Below are positions 1 through 11,587 of a stretch of DNA of 64,000 bases, piece after piece. The position numbers were made by a program, and so were the translations under genes. The notes beneath the pieces are model-generated. The model was given only the letters and a program-made list of their open reading frames with translations. It had not been told where the DNA came from and searched no databases. Location: assembly GCA_030762935.1 (NCBI GenBank), contig CM060899.1:14181001-14245000 (forward strand), given 5' to 3'. Position 1 is the first letter of the stretch; each line of letters begins with the position of its first letter. The stretch is from Hymenopus coronatus (lineage: Eukaryota > Arthropoda > Insecta > Mantodea > Hymenopodidae).

Positions 1-1
1 T

Positions 2-847
2 AATAATCACCTTACATTTGGCATCTACAGAAAACCTACCCACACCAACAGCTATATAAAACAAAAGAGTTACAATCCCATTCCCCATCAGCATGCTTTA
101 CTCAACAGCCTTACACACAGATTGGTAAATGTACCAATGGGAAAAACAGAATACCAATGTGAACTTAATAAAATTTTGGACATAGCTACAGAGAATGGAT
201 TTCGGGCAGAACTGGTGTACAAAAAAGTTAATAAAGCCAAAAATAGAAAGAGAATTAAAGAAGTCAGCACACTCACTCAAAACCAGAAAGAAAACAAGAT
301 CTACAAGAAGTTTACATACCACCCTACAACTTTCTACAAATTCCAGAGGATCTTCAAAAGACATAACATCATTCTAGCCCCTAAAAACAATTACTCTATA
401 AAAAACATTTTAAATTCCAAATTAAAAGATGATATCCCACAAGAAAACAAACCAGGAATATATCAGTTCAGCTGTAATGACTGTGAAAAAATCTACATCG
501 GCCAAACAAAAAGAAATATAAAAACCAGGGCAAAAGAACACCACAGAAATATTAAACTCAAACAAGAAGAAAAATCTGCAGTAGCTTGGCATTTTTGGAA
601 AGAGAAACACACTATAAATAGAAGTCCAAAAATCCTCAAAAACATCACAAGGAAGACAGAATTAAAAGTTTGGGAAAACATATATATTTGGAAAAACAAG
701 AACCGGGTTTTCAATTTTGAAATCCCGCCAGGCGATCTACTCATCCAGAAGTTCATCAAACCACCACCAGGGACAGAGACAACCCCCACAGCAAGCAATA
801 CCGGTAGTCGACCAAAGGAATTGACAATGGAAGCACATGGCTTCTGA
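2..847 (+). CDS. U0: 3' end of PLE ORF (late RT region plus GIY-YIG), cut by window edge
   Basis: The reading frame is open from base 2 to the TGA at 845-847 and matches residues 538-818 of the full ORF in U1. It keeps the late RT motif FGIYRKPTHTNSYI and a complete GIY-YIG endonuclease with GIY, YIG, the KTRAKEH arginine helix and the VWENIYIWKN glutamate helix. No stop or frameshift is visible in this part. The 5' two thirds of the copy are outside the window. In the positions I compared it is the same as the 3' part of U6 at 15827-16672. Confidence 0.9.
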   Translation, partial: NNHLTFGIYRKPTHTNSYIKQKSYNPIPHQHALLNSLTHRLVNVPMGKTEYQCELNKILDIATENGFRAELVYKKVNKAKNRKRIKEVSTLTQNQKENKIYKKFTYHPTTFYKFQRIFKRHNIILAPKNNYSIKNILNSKLKDDIPQENKPGIYQFSCNDCEKIYIGQTKRNIKTRAKEHHRNIKLKQEEKSAVAWHFWKEKHTINRSPKILKNITRKTELKVWENIYIWKNKNRVFNFEIPPGDLLIQKFIKPPPGTETTPTASNTGSRPKELTMEAHGF

Positions 848-1030
848 AACATGTTTTCCGAAATAAAAAAGTAAGTGATGTAGTGTTACAAAATCGACTC
901 AACTAAATTTTAATTGTTAAAACACATCACTGTCTCAAAGTCCACCATATATCAGGATAATTCACGGATACAAACCTTGTGGACGTAGACTGCCGTAAAC
1001 ATACACAACACGTGGTGAAAGGAACAGAAA
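848..1030 (+). promoter_or_regulatory. Unit junction: 3' tail of one PLE and 5' leader of the next
   Basis: This 183-bp stretch between a stop codon and the next start recurs at every junction, for example 3488-3670, 6124-6306, 8764-8946, 11405-11587, 14043-14225, 16673-16855, 19313-19495 and 21949-22131. The deduced unit boundary is at 915/916. AGTGATGT just before the boundary pairs with ACATCACT just after it, so an inverted repeat spans the joint. GTCCAC and GTGGAC form a second inverted repeat in the leader, and a CACGTG palindrome lies at 1009-1014. The start codon has a good context, AGAAAATGG. PLE copies placed in tandem can supply a promoter from the upstream copy (known of the family); that this leader is a promoter is inference. 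Confidence 0.6.
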
Positions 1031-3487
1031 ATGGACGCTACAAAGGTAGGATCAAATTCAATATTCATTTACGAGGCTTTTAACGAAACCAACCACAAAA
1101 AGGATATAAAGTTATTCGAAAAACTACAAGAAAAGAAACGCAAATTAGCCGCGGATATCCGCTTTCTAAATTTATGTAGAATTAAAAACGCCACGCCAAA
1201 ATTTGTCAGAAAAATAATAAAAAATGATAACAATAGTAAACTAGAAAAAGCAGTCGTCAAAAAAGTCTTGGAAATGGAGAAGAACAAACATTACAAAAGT
1301 AGGAGTGAAGTAGAATTACAGCTATATGAATTACACTTGAAACTAACCAAAAAATTAGGAAGCATCATTTGGGAAAATTTAGAAAACAATCTTTTGGCTA
1401 AATTAAGCATCAAAATGAGAAACAAAACTTTAACGCAAAAACGTAAACTTGAAAAGCTGTGCAAAGAACAGGGGGAAAGAAAACCAATTCAAAAGTCCAC
1501 ACCACAAATGAACGTCAAAAACCTATCGGACCAAACTTTCACCAAATCAGAACTGGATTTCTTAAACAAAGGGATGAAAACTTGCATCGATTTTTCAGAA
1601 AAAATTGACGATTACATTGCGGACGTACAAATAGCCACCCAACACATAAATGATATTGATAAAAACATAATAAAAAGTGAATGTTGCCAAATTATCGAAA
1701 CAATAGGAAGCAAAAAGAAAACTAACCCCCAAAAAACTGTAATAAGAGCATTAAAAAGCAAACCGGTAATTTATAGCAAAGCAGACAAAGGAAACACAAT
1801 AGTAATTATGGACAAAACTGAATATGTAGAAAGAATGGAAACACTTTTAGAAAAAGAAGAATACTCTACAGTACAAAAGAACCCTCTAAACCAATGTATA
1901 GTTAAATTAAATGCCAGTATTCAAGAATGTAAACTAATAGACAAAAAAGAAAAATGCAAAATTAAAATTGATAATCCAGTTCTGCCCAGAATTTATGGCC
2001 TTCCAAAAATACATAAGCCGGGAAAGGCAATGAGACCAATTATAAACAATATAAGTGCACCTACTTATAATCTAGCAAAATGGTTAACAAACAGATTCTC
2101 TTCCTTCCCTAAATTTGAAACAGCAAGTATAAAAAACTCTCTAGATCTGATCGAAAAAATTAAAGACATAAAATTGGAAAAAACCGATATGTTAGTTTCC
2201 TTTGATGTTACTGCTCTGTTTCCAAGCATACCTACAGAAAGCATACAATCCCACATCAAAAATTGGTTACTTGCAATAGGAAAAACAACAGAAGAAGTGC
2301 GAGAATACATCATATTAACGAATCTGTGCATAAATCAAAATTTTTTCACATTTAACGGGAAATATTACAAACAAACATCTGGTTTAGCTATGGGCAGCCC
2401 GCTGTCACCTATATTAGCAGATCTCTTCATGAGCACTATGGAAACTAGGATTAAAAAGGCATTCCCCTGGATGTTCAAAATATGGTACCGCTATGTAGAC
2501 GACATCTTTGCAATAGTCCCAGAAAGACACCTAGAAGATGCTCTAAAACTCCTAAATATGCAAGAAAAGTCTATAAATTTCACAATGGAGAAGGAATGTG
2601 ATGGACAACTACCATTCCTCGACCTAAAAATCATAAAAACTAATAATCACCTTACATTTGGCATCTACAGAAAACCTACCCACACCAACAGCTATATAAA
2701 ACAAAAGAGTTACAATCCCATTCCCCATCAGCATGCTTTACTCAACAGCCTTACACACAGATTGGTAAATGTACCAATGGGAAAAACAGAATACCAATGT
2801 GAACTTGATAAAATTTTGGACATAGCTACAGAGAATGGATTTCGGGCAGAACTGGTGTACAAAAAAGTTAATAAAGCCAAAAATAGAAAGAGTATTAAAG
2901 AAGTCAGCACACTCACTCAAAACCAGAAAGAAAACAAGATCTACAAGAAGTTTACATACCACCCTACAACTTTCTACAAATTCCAGAGGATCTTCAAAAG
3001 ACATAACATCATTCTAGCCCCTAAAAACAATTACTCTATAAAAAACATTTTAAATTCCAAATTAAAAGATGATATCCCACAAGAAAACAAACCAGGAATA
3101 TATCAGTTCAGCTGTAATGACTGTGAAAAAATCTACATCGGCCAAACAAAAAGAAATATAAAAACCAGGGCAAAAGAACACCACAGAAATATTAAACTCA
3201 AACAAGAAGAAAAATCTGCAGTAGCTTGGCATTTTTGGAAAGAGAAACACACTATAAATAGAAGTCCAAAAATCCTCAAAAACATCACAAGGAAGACAGA
3301 ATTAATAGTTTGGGAAAACATATATATTTGGAAAAACAAGAACCGGGTTTTCAATTTTGAAATCCCGACAGGCGATCTACTCATCCAGAAGTTCATCAAA
3401 CCACCACCAGGGACAGAGACAACCCCCACAGCAAGCAATACCGGTAGTCGACCAAAGGAATTGACAATGGAAGCACATGGCTTCTGA
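1031..3487 (+). CDS. U1: intact Penelope-like reverse transcriptase with GIY-YIG endonuclease
   Basis: Encodes an 818-residue polyprotein expected to nick target DNA and copy its own RNA at the nick. Residues 1-240 are Lys/Glu-rich and probably helical, with a basic KKRK near residue 35. The PLE-specific N-terminal RT motif KADKGNTIVIMDK starts at residue 250, followed by LPRIYGLPKIHKPGKAMRPI (317-336). Motif A is FDVTALFPSIP (Asp392), motif B is QTSGLAMGSPLSP (448 on) and the catalytic YVDD is 488-491. LPFLDLKI and FGIYRKPTH complete the RT. The endonuclease follows: GIY 689-691, YIG 702-704, Arg713 and Glu762, with a CNDC cysteine pair and later histidines like the zinc-binding pattern of Penelope/Poseidon-type PLEs. 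Length is normal for the family. No stop or frameshift. U7 encodes the same protein as far as I can compare. Confidence 0.96.
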   Translation: MDATKVGSNSIFIYEAFNETNHKKDIKLFEKLQEKKRKLAADIRFLNLCRIKNATPKFVRKIIKNDNNSKLEKAVVKKVLEMEKNKHYKSRSEVELQLYELHLKLTKKLGSIIWENLENNLLAKLSIKMRNKTLTQKRKLEKLCKEQGERKPIQKSTPQMNVKNLSDQTFTKSELDFLNKGMKTCIDFSEKIDDYIADVQIATQHINDIDKNIIKSECCQIIETIGSKKKTNPQKTVIRALKSKPVIYSKADKGNTIVIMDKTEYVERMETLLEKEEYSTVQKNPLNQCIVKLNASIQECKLIDKKEKCKIKIDNPVLPRIYGLPKIHKPGKAMRPIINNISAPTYNLAKWLTNRFSSFPKFETASIKNSLDLIEKIKDIKLEKTDMLVSFDVTALFPSIPTESIQSHIKNWLLAIGKTTEEVREYIILTNLCINQNFFTFNGKYYKQTSGLAMGSPLSPILADLFMSTMETRIKKAFPWMFKIWYRYVDDIFAIVPERHLEDALKLLNMQEKSINFTMEKECDGQLPFLDLKIIKTNNHLTFGIYRKPTHTNSYIKQKSYNPIPHQHALLNSLTHRLVNVPMGKTEYQCELDKILDIATENGFRAELVYKKVNKAKNRKSIKEVSTLTQNQKENKIYKKFTYHPTTFYKFQRIFKRHNIILAPKNNYSIKNILNSKLKDDIPQENKPGIYQFSCNDCEKIYIGQTKRNIKTRAKEHHRNIKLKQEEKSAVAWHFWKEKHTINRSPKILKNITRKTELIVWENIYIWKNKNRVFNFEIPTGDLLIQKFIKPPPGTETTPTASNTGSRPKELTMEAHGF

Positions 3488-3670
3488 AACATGTTTTCCG
3501 AAATAAAAAAGTAAGTGATGTAGTGTTACAAAATCGACTCAACTAAATTTTAATTGTTAAAACACATCACTGTCTCCAAGTCCACCATATATCAGGATAA
3601 TTCACGGATACAAACCTTGTGGACGTAGACTGCCGTAAACATACACAACACGTGGTGAAAGGAACAGAAA

Positions 3671-6123
3671 ATGGACGCTACAAAGGTAGGATCAAATTCA
3701 ATATTCATTTACGAGGCTTTTAACGAAACCAACCACAAAAAGGATATAAAGTTATTCGAAAAACTACAAGAAAAGAAACGCAAATTAGCCGCGGATATCC
3801 GCTTTCTAAATTTATGTAGAATTAAAAACGCCACGCCAAAATTTGTCAGAAAAATAATAAAAAATGATAACAATAGTAAACTAGAAAAAGCAGTCGTCAA
3901 AAAAGTCTTGGAAATGGAGAAGAACAAACATTACAAAAGTAGGAGTGAAGTAGAATTACAGCTATATGAATTACACTTGAAACTAACCAAAAAATTAGGA
4001 AGCATCATTTGGGAAAATTTAGAAAACAATCTTTTGGCTAAATTAAGCATCAAAATGAGAAACAAAACTTTAACGCAAAAACGTAAACTTGAAAAGCTGT
4101 GCAAAGAACAGGGGGAAAGAAAACCAATTCAAAAGTCCACACCACAAATGAACGTCAAAAACCTATCGGACCAAACTTTCACCAAATCAGAACTGGATTT
4201 CTTAAACAAAGGGATGAAAACTTGCATCGATTTTTCAGAAAAAATTGACGATTACATTGCGGACGTACAAATAGCCACCCAGCACATAAATGATATTGAT
4301 AAAAACATAATAAAAAGTGAATGTTGCCAAATTATCGAAACAATAGGAAGCAAAAAGAAAACTAACCCCCAAAAAACTGTAATAAGAGCATTAAAAAGCA
4401 AACCGGTAATTTATAGCAAAGCAAAGGAAACACAATAGTAATTATGGACAAAACTGAATATGTAGAAAGAATGGAAACACTTTTAGAAAAAGAAGAATAC
4501 TCTACAGTACAAAAGAACCCTCTAAACCAATGTATAGTTAAATTAAATGCCAGTATTCAAGAATGTAAACTAATAGACAAAAAAGAAAACTGCAAAATTA
4601 AAGTTGATAATCCAGTTCTGCCCAGAATTTATGGCCTTCCAAAAATACATAAGCCGGGAAAGGCAATGAGACCAATTATAAACAATATAAGTGCACCTAC
4701 TTATAATCTAGCAAAATGGTTAACAAACAGATTCTCTTCCTTCCCTAAATTTGAAACAGCAAGTATAAAAAACTCTCTAGATCTGATCGAAAAAATTAAA
4801 GACATAAAATTGGAAAAAACCGATATGTTAGTTTCCTTTGATGTTACTGCTCTGTTTCCAAGCATACCTACAGAAAGCATACAATCCCACATCAAAAATT
4901 GGTTACTTGCAATAGGAAAAACAACAGAAGAAGTGCGAGAATACATCATATTAACGAATCTGTGCATAAATCAAAATTTTTTCACATTTAACGGGAAATA
5001 TTACAAACAAACATCTGGTTTAGCTATGGGCAGCCCGCTGTCACCTATATTAGCAGATCTCTTCATGAGCACTATGGAAACTAGGATTAAAAAGGCATTC
5101 CCCTGGATGTTCAAAATATGGTACCGCTATGTAGACGACATCTTTGCAATAGTCCCAGAAAGACACCTAGAAGATGCTCTAAAACTCCTAAATATGCAAG
5201 AAAAGTCTATAAATTTCACAATGGAGAAGGAATGTGATGGACAACTACCATTCCTCGACCTAAAAATCATAAAAACTAATAATCACCTTACATTTGGCAT
5301 CTACAGAAAACCTACCCACACCAACAGCTATATAAAACAAAAGAGTTACAATCCCATTCCCCATCAGCATGCTTTACTCAACAGCCTTACACACAGATTG
5401 GTAAATGTACCAATGGGAAAAACAGAATACCAATGTGAACTTAATAAAATTTTGGACATAGCTACAGAGAATGGATTTCGGGCAGAACTGGTGTACAAAA
5501 AAGTTAATAAAGCCAAAAATAGAAAGAGAATTAAAGAAGTCAGCACACTCACTCAAAACCAGAAAGAAAACAAGATCTACAAGAAGTTTACATACCACCC
5601 TACAACTTTCTACAAATTCCAGAGGATCTTCAAATGACATAACATCATTCTAGCCCCTAAAAACAATTACTCTATAAAAAACATTTGAAACTCCAAATTA
5701 AAAGATGATATCCCACAAGAAAACAAACCAGGAATATATCAGTTCAGCTGTAATGACTGTGAAAAAATCTACATCGGCCAAACAAAAAGAAATATAAAAA
5801 CCAGGGCAAAAGAACACCACAGAAATATTAAACTCAAACAAGAAGAAAAATCTGCAGTAGCTTGGCATTTTTGGAAAGAGAAACACACTATAAATAGAAG
5901 TCCAAAAATCCTCAAAAACATCACAAGGAAGACAGAATTAAAAGTTTGGGAAAACATATATATTTGGAAAAACAAGAACCGGGTTTTCAATTTTGAAATC
6001 CCGCCAGGCGATCTACTCATCCAGAAGTTCATCAAACCACCACCAGGGACAGAGACAACCCCCACAGCAAGCAATACCGGTAGTCGACCAAAGGAATTGA
6101 CAATGGAAGCACATGGCTTCTGA
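3671..6123 (+). pseudogene. U2: PLE ORF with frameshift and two stops
   Basis: Same ORF as U1, but four bases are missing after 4423, inside the KADKGN motif, which ends the first frame at residue 255. A second open stretch (4444-5637) carries the rest of the RT with YVDD intact. It is closed by AGA to TGA at 5635-5637, and a second change, TTA to TGA, lies at 5686-5688, so the endonuclease is cut off. The four-base deletion is also in U8, and both stops are in U3. This mosaic of shared lesions indicates DNA exchange or duplication among units. Confidence 0.93.
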
Positions 6124-6306
6124 AACATGTTTTCCGAAATAAAAAAGTAAGTGATGTAGTGTTACAAAATCGACTCAACTAAATTTTAATTGTTAAAACA
6201 CATCACTGTCTCAAAGTCCACCATATATCAGGATAATTCACGGATACAAACCTTGTGGACGTAGACTGCCGTAAACATACACAACACGTGGTGAAAGGAA
6301 CAGAAA

Positions 6307-8763
6307 ATGGACGCTACAAAGGTAGGATCAAATTCAATATTCATTTACGAGGCTTTTAACGAAACCAACCACAAAAAGGATATAAAGTTATTCGAAAAAC
6401 TACAAGAAAAGAAACGCAAATTAGCCGCGGATATCCGCTTTCTAAATTTATGTAGAATTAAAAACGCCACGCCAAAATTTGTCAGAAAAATAATAAAAAA
6501 TGATAACAATAGTAAACTAGAAAAAGCAGTCGTCAAAAAAGTCTTGGAAATGGAGAAGAACAAACATTACAAAAGTAGGAGTGAAGTAGAATTACAGCTA
6601 TATGAATTACACTTGAAACTAACAAAAAAATTAGGAAGCATCATTTGGGAAAATTTAGAAAACAATCTTTTGGCTAAATTAAGCATCAAAATGAGAAACA
6701 AAACTTTAACGCAAAAACGTAAACTTGAAAAGCTGTGCAAAGAACAGGGGGAAAGAAAACCAATTCAAAAGTCCACACCACAAATGAACGTCAAAAACCT
6801 ATCGGACCAAACTTTCACCAAATCAGAACTGGATTTCTTAAACAAAGGGATGAAAACTTGCATCGATTTTTCAGAAAAAATTGACGATTACATTGCGGAC
6901 GTACAAATAGCCACCCAGCACATAAATGATATTGATAAAAACATAATAAAAAGTGAATGTTGCCAAATTATCGAAACAATAGGAAGCAAAAAGAAAACTA
7001 ACCCCCAAAAAACTGTAATAAGAGCATTAAAAAGCAAACCGGTAATTTATAGCAAAGCAGACAAAGGAAACACAATAGTAATTATGGACAAAACTGAATA
7101 TGTAGAAAGAATGGAAACACTTTTAGAAAAAGAAGAATACTCTACAGTACAAAAGAACCCTCTAAACCAATGTATAGTTAAATTAAATGCCAGTATTCAA
7201 GAATGTAAACTAATAGACAAAAAAGAAAAATGCAAAATTAAAGTTGATAATCCAGTTCTGCCCAGAATTTATGGCCTTCCAAAAATACATAAGCCGGGAA
7301 AGGCAATGAGACCAATTATAAACAATATAAGTGCACCTACTTATAATCTAGCAAAATGGTTAACAAACAGATTCTCTTCCTTCCCTAAATTTGAAACAGC
7401 AAGTATAAAAAACTCTCTAGATCTGATCGAAAAAATTAAAGACATAAAATTGGAAAAAACCGATATGTTAGTTTCCTTTGATGTTACTGCTCTGTTTCCA
7501 AGCATACCTACAGAAAGCATACAATCCCACATCAAAAATTGGTTACTTGCAATAGGAAAAACAACAGAAGAAGTGCGAGAATACATCATATTAACGAATC
7601 TGTGCATAAATCAAAATTTTTTCACATTTAACGGGAAATATTACAAACAAACATCTGGTTTAGCTATGGGCAGCCCGCTGTCACCTATATTAGCAGATCT
7701 CTTCATGAGCACTATGGAAACTAGGATTAAAAAGGCATTCCCCTGGATGTTCAAAATATGGTACCGCTATGTAGACGACATCTTTGCAATAGTCCCAGAA
7801 AGACACCTAGAAGATGCTCTAAAACTCCTAAATATACAAGAAAAGTCTATAAATTTCACAATGGAGAAGGAATGTGATGGACAACTACCATTCCTCGACC
7901 TAAAAATCATAAAAACTAATAATCACCTTACATTTGGCATCTACAGAAAACCTACCCACACCAACAGCTATATAAAACAAAAGAGTTACAATCCCATTCC
8001 CCATCAGCATGCTTTACTCAACAGCCTTACACACAGATTGGTAAATGTACCAATGGGAAAAACAGAATACCAATGTGAACTTAATAAAATTTTGGACATA
8101 GCTACAGAGAATGGATTTCGGGCAGAACTGGTGTACAAAAAAGTTAATAAAGCCAAAAATAGAAAGAGAATTAAAGAAGTCAGCACACTCACTCAAAACC
8201 AGAAAGAAAACAAGATCTACAAGAAGTTTACATACCACCCTACAACTTTCTACAAATTCCAGAGGATCTTCAAATGACATAACATCATTCTAGCCCCTAA
8301 AAACAATTACTCTATAAAAAACATTTGAAACTCCAAATTAAAAGATGATATCCCACAAGAAAACAAACCAGGAATATATCAGTTCAGCTGTAATGACTGT
8401 GAAAAAATCTACATCGGCCAAACAAAAAGAAATATAAAAACCAGGGCAAAAGAACACCACAGAAATATTAAACTCAAACAAGAAGAAAAATCTGCAGTAG
8501 CTTGGCATTTTTGGAAAGAGAAACACACTATAAATAGAAGTCCAAAAATCCTCAAAAACATCACAAGGAAGACAGAATTAAAAGTTTGGGAAAACATATA
8601 TATTTGGAAAAACAAGAACCGGGTTTTCAATTTTGAAATCCCGCCAGGCGATCTACTCATCCAGAAGTTCATCAAACCACCACCAGGGACAGAGACAACC
8701 CCCACAGCAAGCAATACCGGTAGTCGACCAAAGGAATTGACAATGGAAGCACATGGCTTCTGA
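6307..8763 (+). pseudogene. U3: PLE ORF with intact RT, endonuclease cut off by stops
   Basis: The frame is open for 656 residues and holds every RT motif, including YVDD. The same two TGA codons seen in U2 follow, at 8275-8277 and 8326-8328, upstream of the GIY-YIG domain. Downstream sequence is otherwise conserved to the usual stop at 8761-8763. If translated, this copy would give an RT without endonuclease. Small private changes, such as Met to Ile in the LLNMQEKS segment, mark it as separate from U9, with which it is in register in the 15825-bp repeat. Confidence 0.93.
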
Positions 8764-8946
8764 AACATGTTTTCCGAAATAAAAAAGTAAGTGATGTAGT
8801 GTTACAAAATCGACTCAACTAAATTTTAATTGTTAAAACACATCACTGTCTCCAAGTCCACCATATATCAGGATAATTCACGGATACAAACCTTGTGGAC
8901 GTAGACTGCCGTAAACATACACAACACGTGGTGAAAGGAACAGAAA

Positions 8947-11404
8947 ATGGACGCTACAAAGGTAGGATCAAATTCAATATTCATTTACGAGGCTTTTAAC
9001 GAAACCAACCACAAAAAGGATATAAAGTTATTCGAAAAAACTACAAGAAAAGAAACGCAAATTAGCCGCGGATATCCGCTTTCTAAATTTATGTAGAATT
9101 AAAAACGCCACGCCAAAATTTGTCAGAAAAATAATAAAAAATGATAACAATAGTAAACTAGAAAAAGCAGTCGTCAAAAAAGTCTTGGAAATGGAGAAGA
9201 ACAAACATTACAAAAGTAGGAGTGAAGTAGAATTACAGCTATATGAATTACACTTGAAACTAACCAAAAAATTAGGAAGCATCATTTGGGAAAATTTAGA
9301 AAACAATCTTTTGGCTAAATTAAGCATCAAAATGAGAAACAAAACTTTAACGCAAAAACGTAAACTTGAAAAGCTGTGCAAAGAACAGGGGGAAAGAAAA
9401 CCAATTCAAAAGTCCACACCACAAATGAACGTCAAAAACCTATCGGACCAAACTTTCACCAAATCAGAACTGGATTTCTTAAACAAAGGGATGAAAACTT
9501 GCATCGATTTTTCAGAAAAAATTGACGATTACATTGCGGACGTACAAATAGCCACCCAGCACATAAATGATATTGATAAAAACATAATAAAAAGTGATTG
9601 TTGCCAAATTATCGAAACAATAGGAAGCAAAAAGAAAACTAACCCCCAAAAAACTGTAATAAGAGCATTAAAAAGCAAACCGGTAATTTATAGCAAAGCA
9701 GACAAAGGAAACACAATAGTAATTATGGATAAAACTGAATATGTAGAAAGAATGGAAACACTTTTAGAAAAAGAAGAATACTCTACAGTACAAAAGAACC
9801 CTCTAAACCAATGTATAGTTAAATTAAATGCCAGTATTCAAGAATGTAAACTAATAGACAAAAAAGAAAAATGCAAAATTAAAGTTGATAATCCAGTTCT
9901 GCCCAGAATTTATGGCCTTCCAAAAATACATAAGCCGGGAAAGGCAATGAGACCAATTATAAACAATATAAGTGCACCTACTTATAATCTAGCAAAATGG
10001 TTAACAAACAGATTCTCTTCCTTCCCTAAATTTGAAACAGCAAGTATAAAAAACTCTCTAGATCTGATCGAAAAAATTAAAGACATAAAATTGGAAAAAA
10101 CCGATATGTTAGTTTCCTTTGATGTTACTGCTCTGTTTCCAAGCATACCTACAGAAAGCATACAATCCCACATCAAAAATTGGTTATTTGCAATAGGAAA
10201 AACAACAGAAGAAGTGCGAGAATACATCATATTAACGAATCTGTGCATAAATCAAAATTTTTTCACATTTAACGGGAAATATTACAAACAAACATCTGGT
10301 TTAGCTATGGGCAGCCCGCTGTCACCTATATTAGCAGATCTCTTCATGAGCACTATGGAAACTAGGATTAAAAAGGCATTCCCCTGGATGTTCAAAATAT
10401 GGTACCGCTATGTAGACGACATCTTTGCAATAGTCCCAGAAAGACACCTAGAAGATGCTCTAAAACTCCTAAATATGCAAGAAAAGTCTATAAATTTCAC
10501 AATGGAGAAGGAATGTGATGGACAACTACCATTCCTCGACCTAAAAATCATAAAAACTAATAATCACCTTACATTTGGCATCTACAGAAAACCTACCCAC
10601 ACCAACAGCTATATAAAACAAAAGAGTTACAATCCCATTCCCCATCAGCATGCTTTACTCAACAGCCTTACACACAGATTGGTAAATGTACCAATGGGAA
10701 AAACAGAATACCAATGTGAACTTAATAAAATTTTGGACATAGCTACAGAGAATGGATTTCGGGCAGAACTGGTGTACAAAAAAGTTAATAAAGCCAAAAA
10801 TAGAAAGAGAATTAAAGAAGTCAGCACACTCACTCAAAACCAGAAAGAAAACAAGATCTACAAGAAGTTTACATACCACCCTACAACTTTCTACAAATTC
10901 CAGAGGATCTTCAAATGACATAACATCATTCTAGCCCCTAAAAACAATTACTCTATAAAAAACATTTTAAATTCCAAATTAAAAGATGATATCCCACAAG
11001 AAAACAAACCAGGAATATATCAGTTCAGCTGTAATGACTGTGAAAAAATCTACATCGGCCAAACAAAAAGAAATATAAAAACCAGGGCAAAAGAACACCA
11101 CAGAAATATTAAACTCAAACAAGAAGAAAAATCTGCAGTAGCTTGGCATTTTTGGAAAGAGAAACACACTATAAATAGAAGTCCAAAAATCCTCAAAAAC
11201 ATCACAAGGAAGACAGAATTAAAAGTTTGGGAAAACATATATATTTGGAAAAACAAGAACCGGGTTTTCAATTTTGAAATCCCGCCAGGCGATCTACTCA
11301 TCCAGAAGTTCATCAAACCACCACCAGGGACAGAGACAACCCCCACAGCAGGCAATACCGGTAGTCGACCAAAGGAATTGACAATGGAAGCACATGGCTT
11401 CTGA
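8947..11404 (+). pseudogene. U4: PLE ORF with early frameshift and late stop
   Basis: One extra A in the run at 9035-9040 shifts the frame about 30 codons after the start. The reading frame is regained from the internal Met at 9185, giving 577 residues with a complete RT. It ends at the shared TGA at 10916-10918, before the endonuclease. The second TGA of U2 and U3 is absent here. U4 shares with U5 a Glu to Asp change in the K-S-D-C-C-Q segment and a silent GAT in the MDKTEY codons, so these two neighbours are closest to each other. Confidence 0.92.
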
Positions 11405-11587
11405 AACATGTTTTCCGAAATAAAAAAGTAAGTGATGTAGTGTTACAAAATCGACTCAACTAAATTTTAATTGTTAAAACACATCACTGTCTCAAAGTCC
11501 ACCATATATCAGGATAATTCACGGATACAAACCTTGTGGACGTAGACTGCCGTAAACATACACAACACGTGGTGAAAGGAACAGAAA

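Noticed and set aside
195..377. 60-codon plus-strand frame starting MDFGQNWCTKK in every unit
   Set aside because: Overlaps the PLE ORF in another frame within a conserved domain; no independent evidence.
493..852. 119-codon minus-strand frame, repeated in nearly every unit, and similar 88-, 72- and 62-codon minus-strand frames
   Set aside because: They are antisense shadows of the conserved PLE ORF. Their conservation follows from the sense strand, and they contain no recognisable motif.
848..1030. Hammerhead ribozyme at the unit junction, as described for many PLEs
   Set aside because: I looked on both strands for the core CTGANGA with a following GAAA and did not find it. A covariance-model search would settle it.
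5635..5688. TGA recoding or programmed readthrough in the PLE
   Set aside because: U1, U6, U7, U8 and U9 have sense codons at these places, and other copies have frameshifts and a TAA, so simple decay is sufficient.
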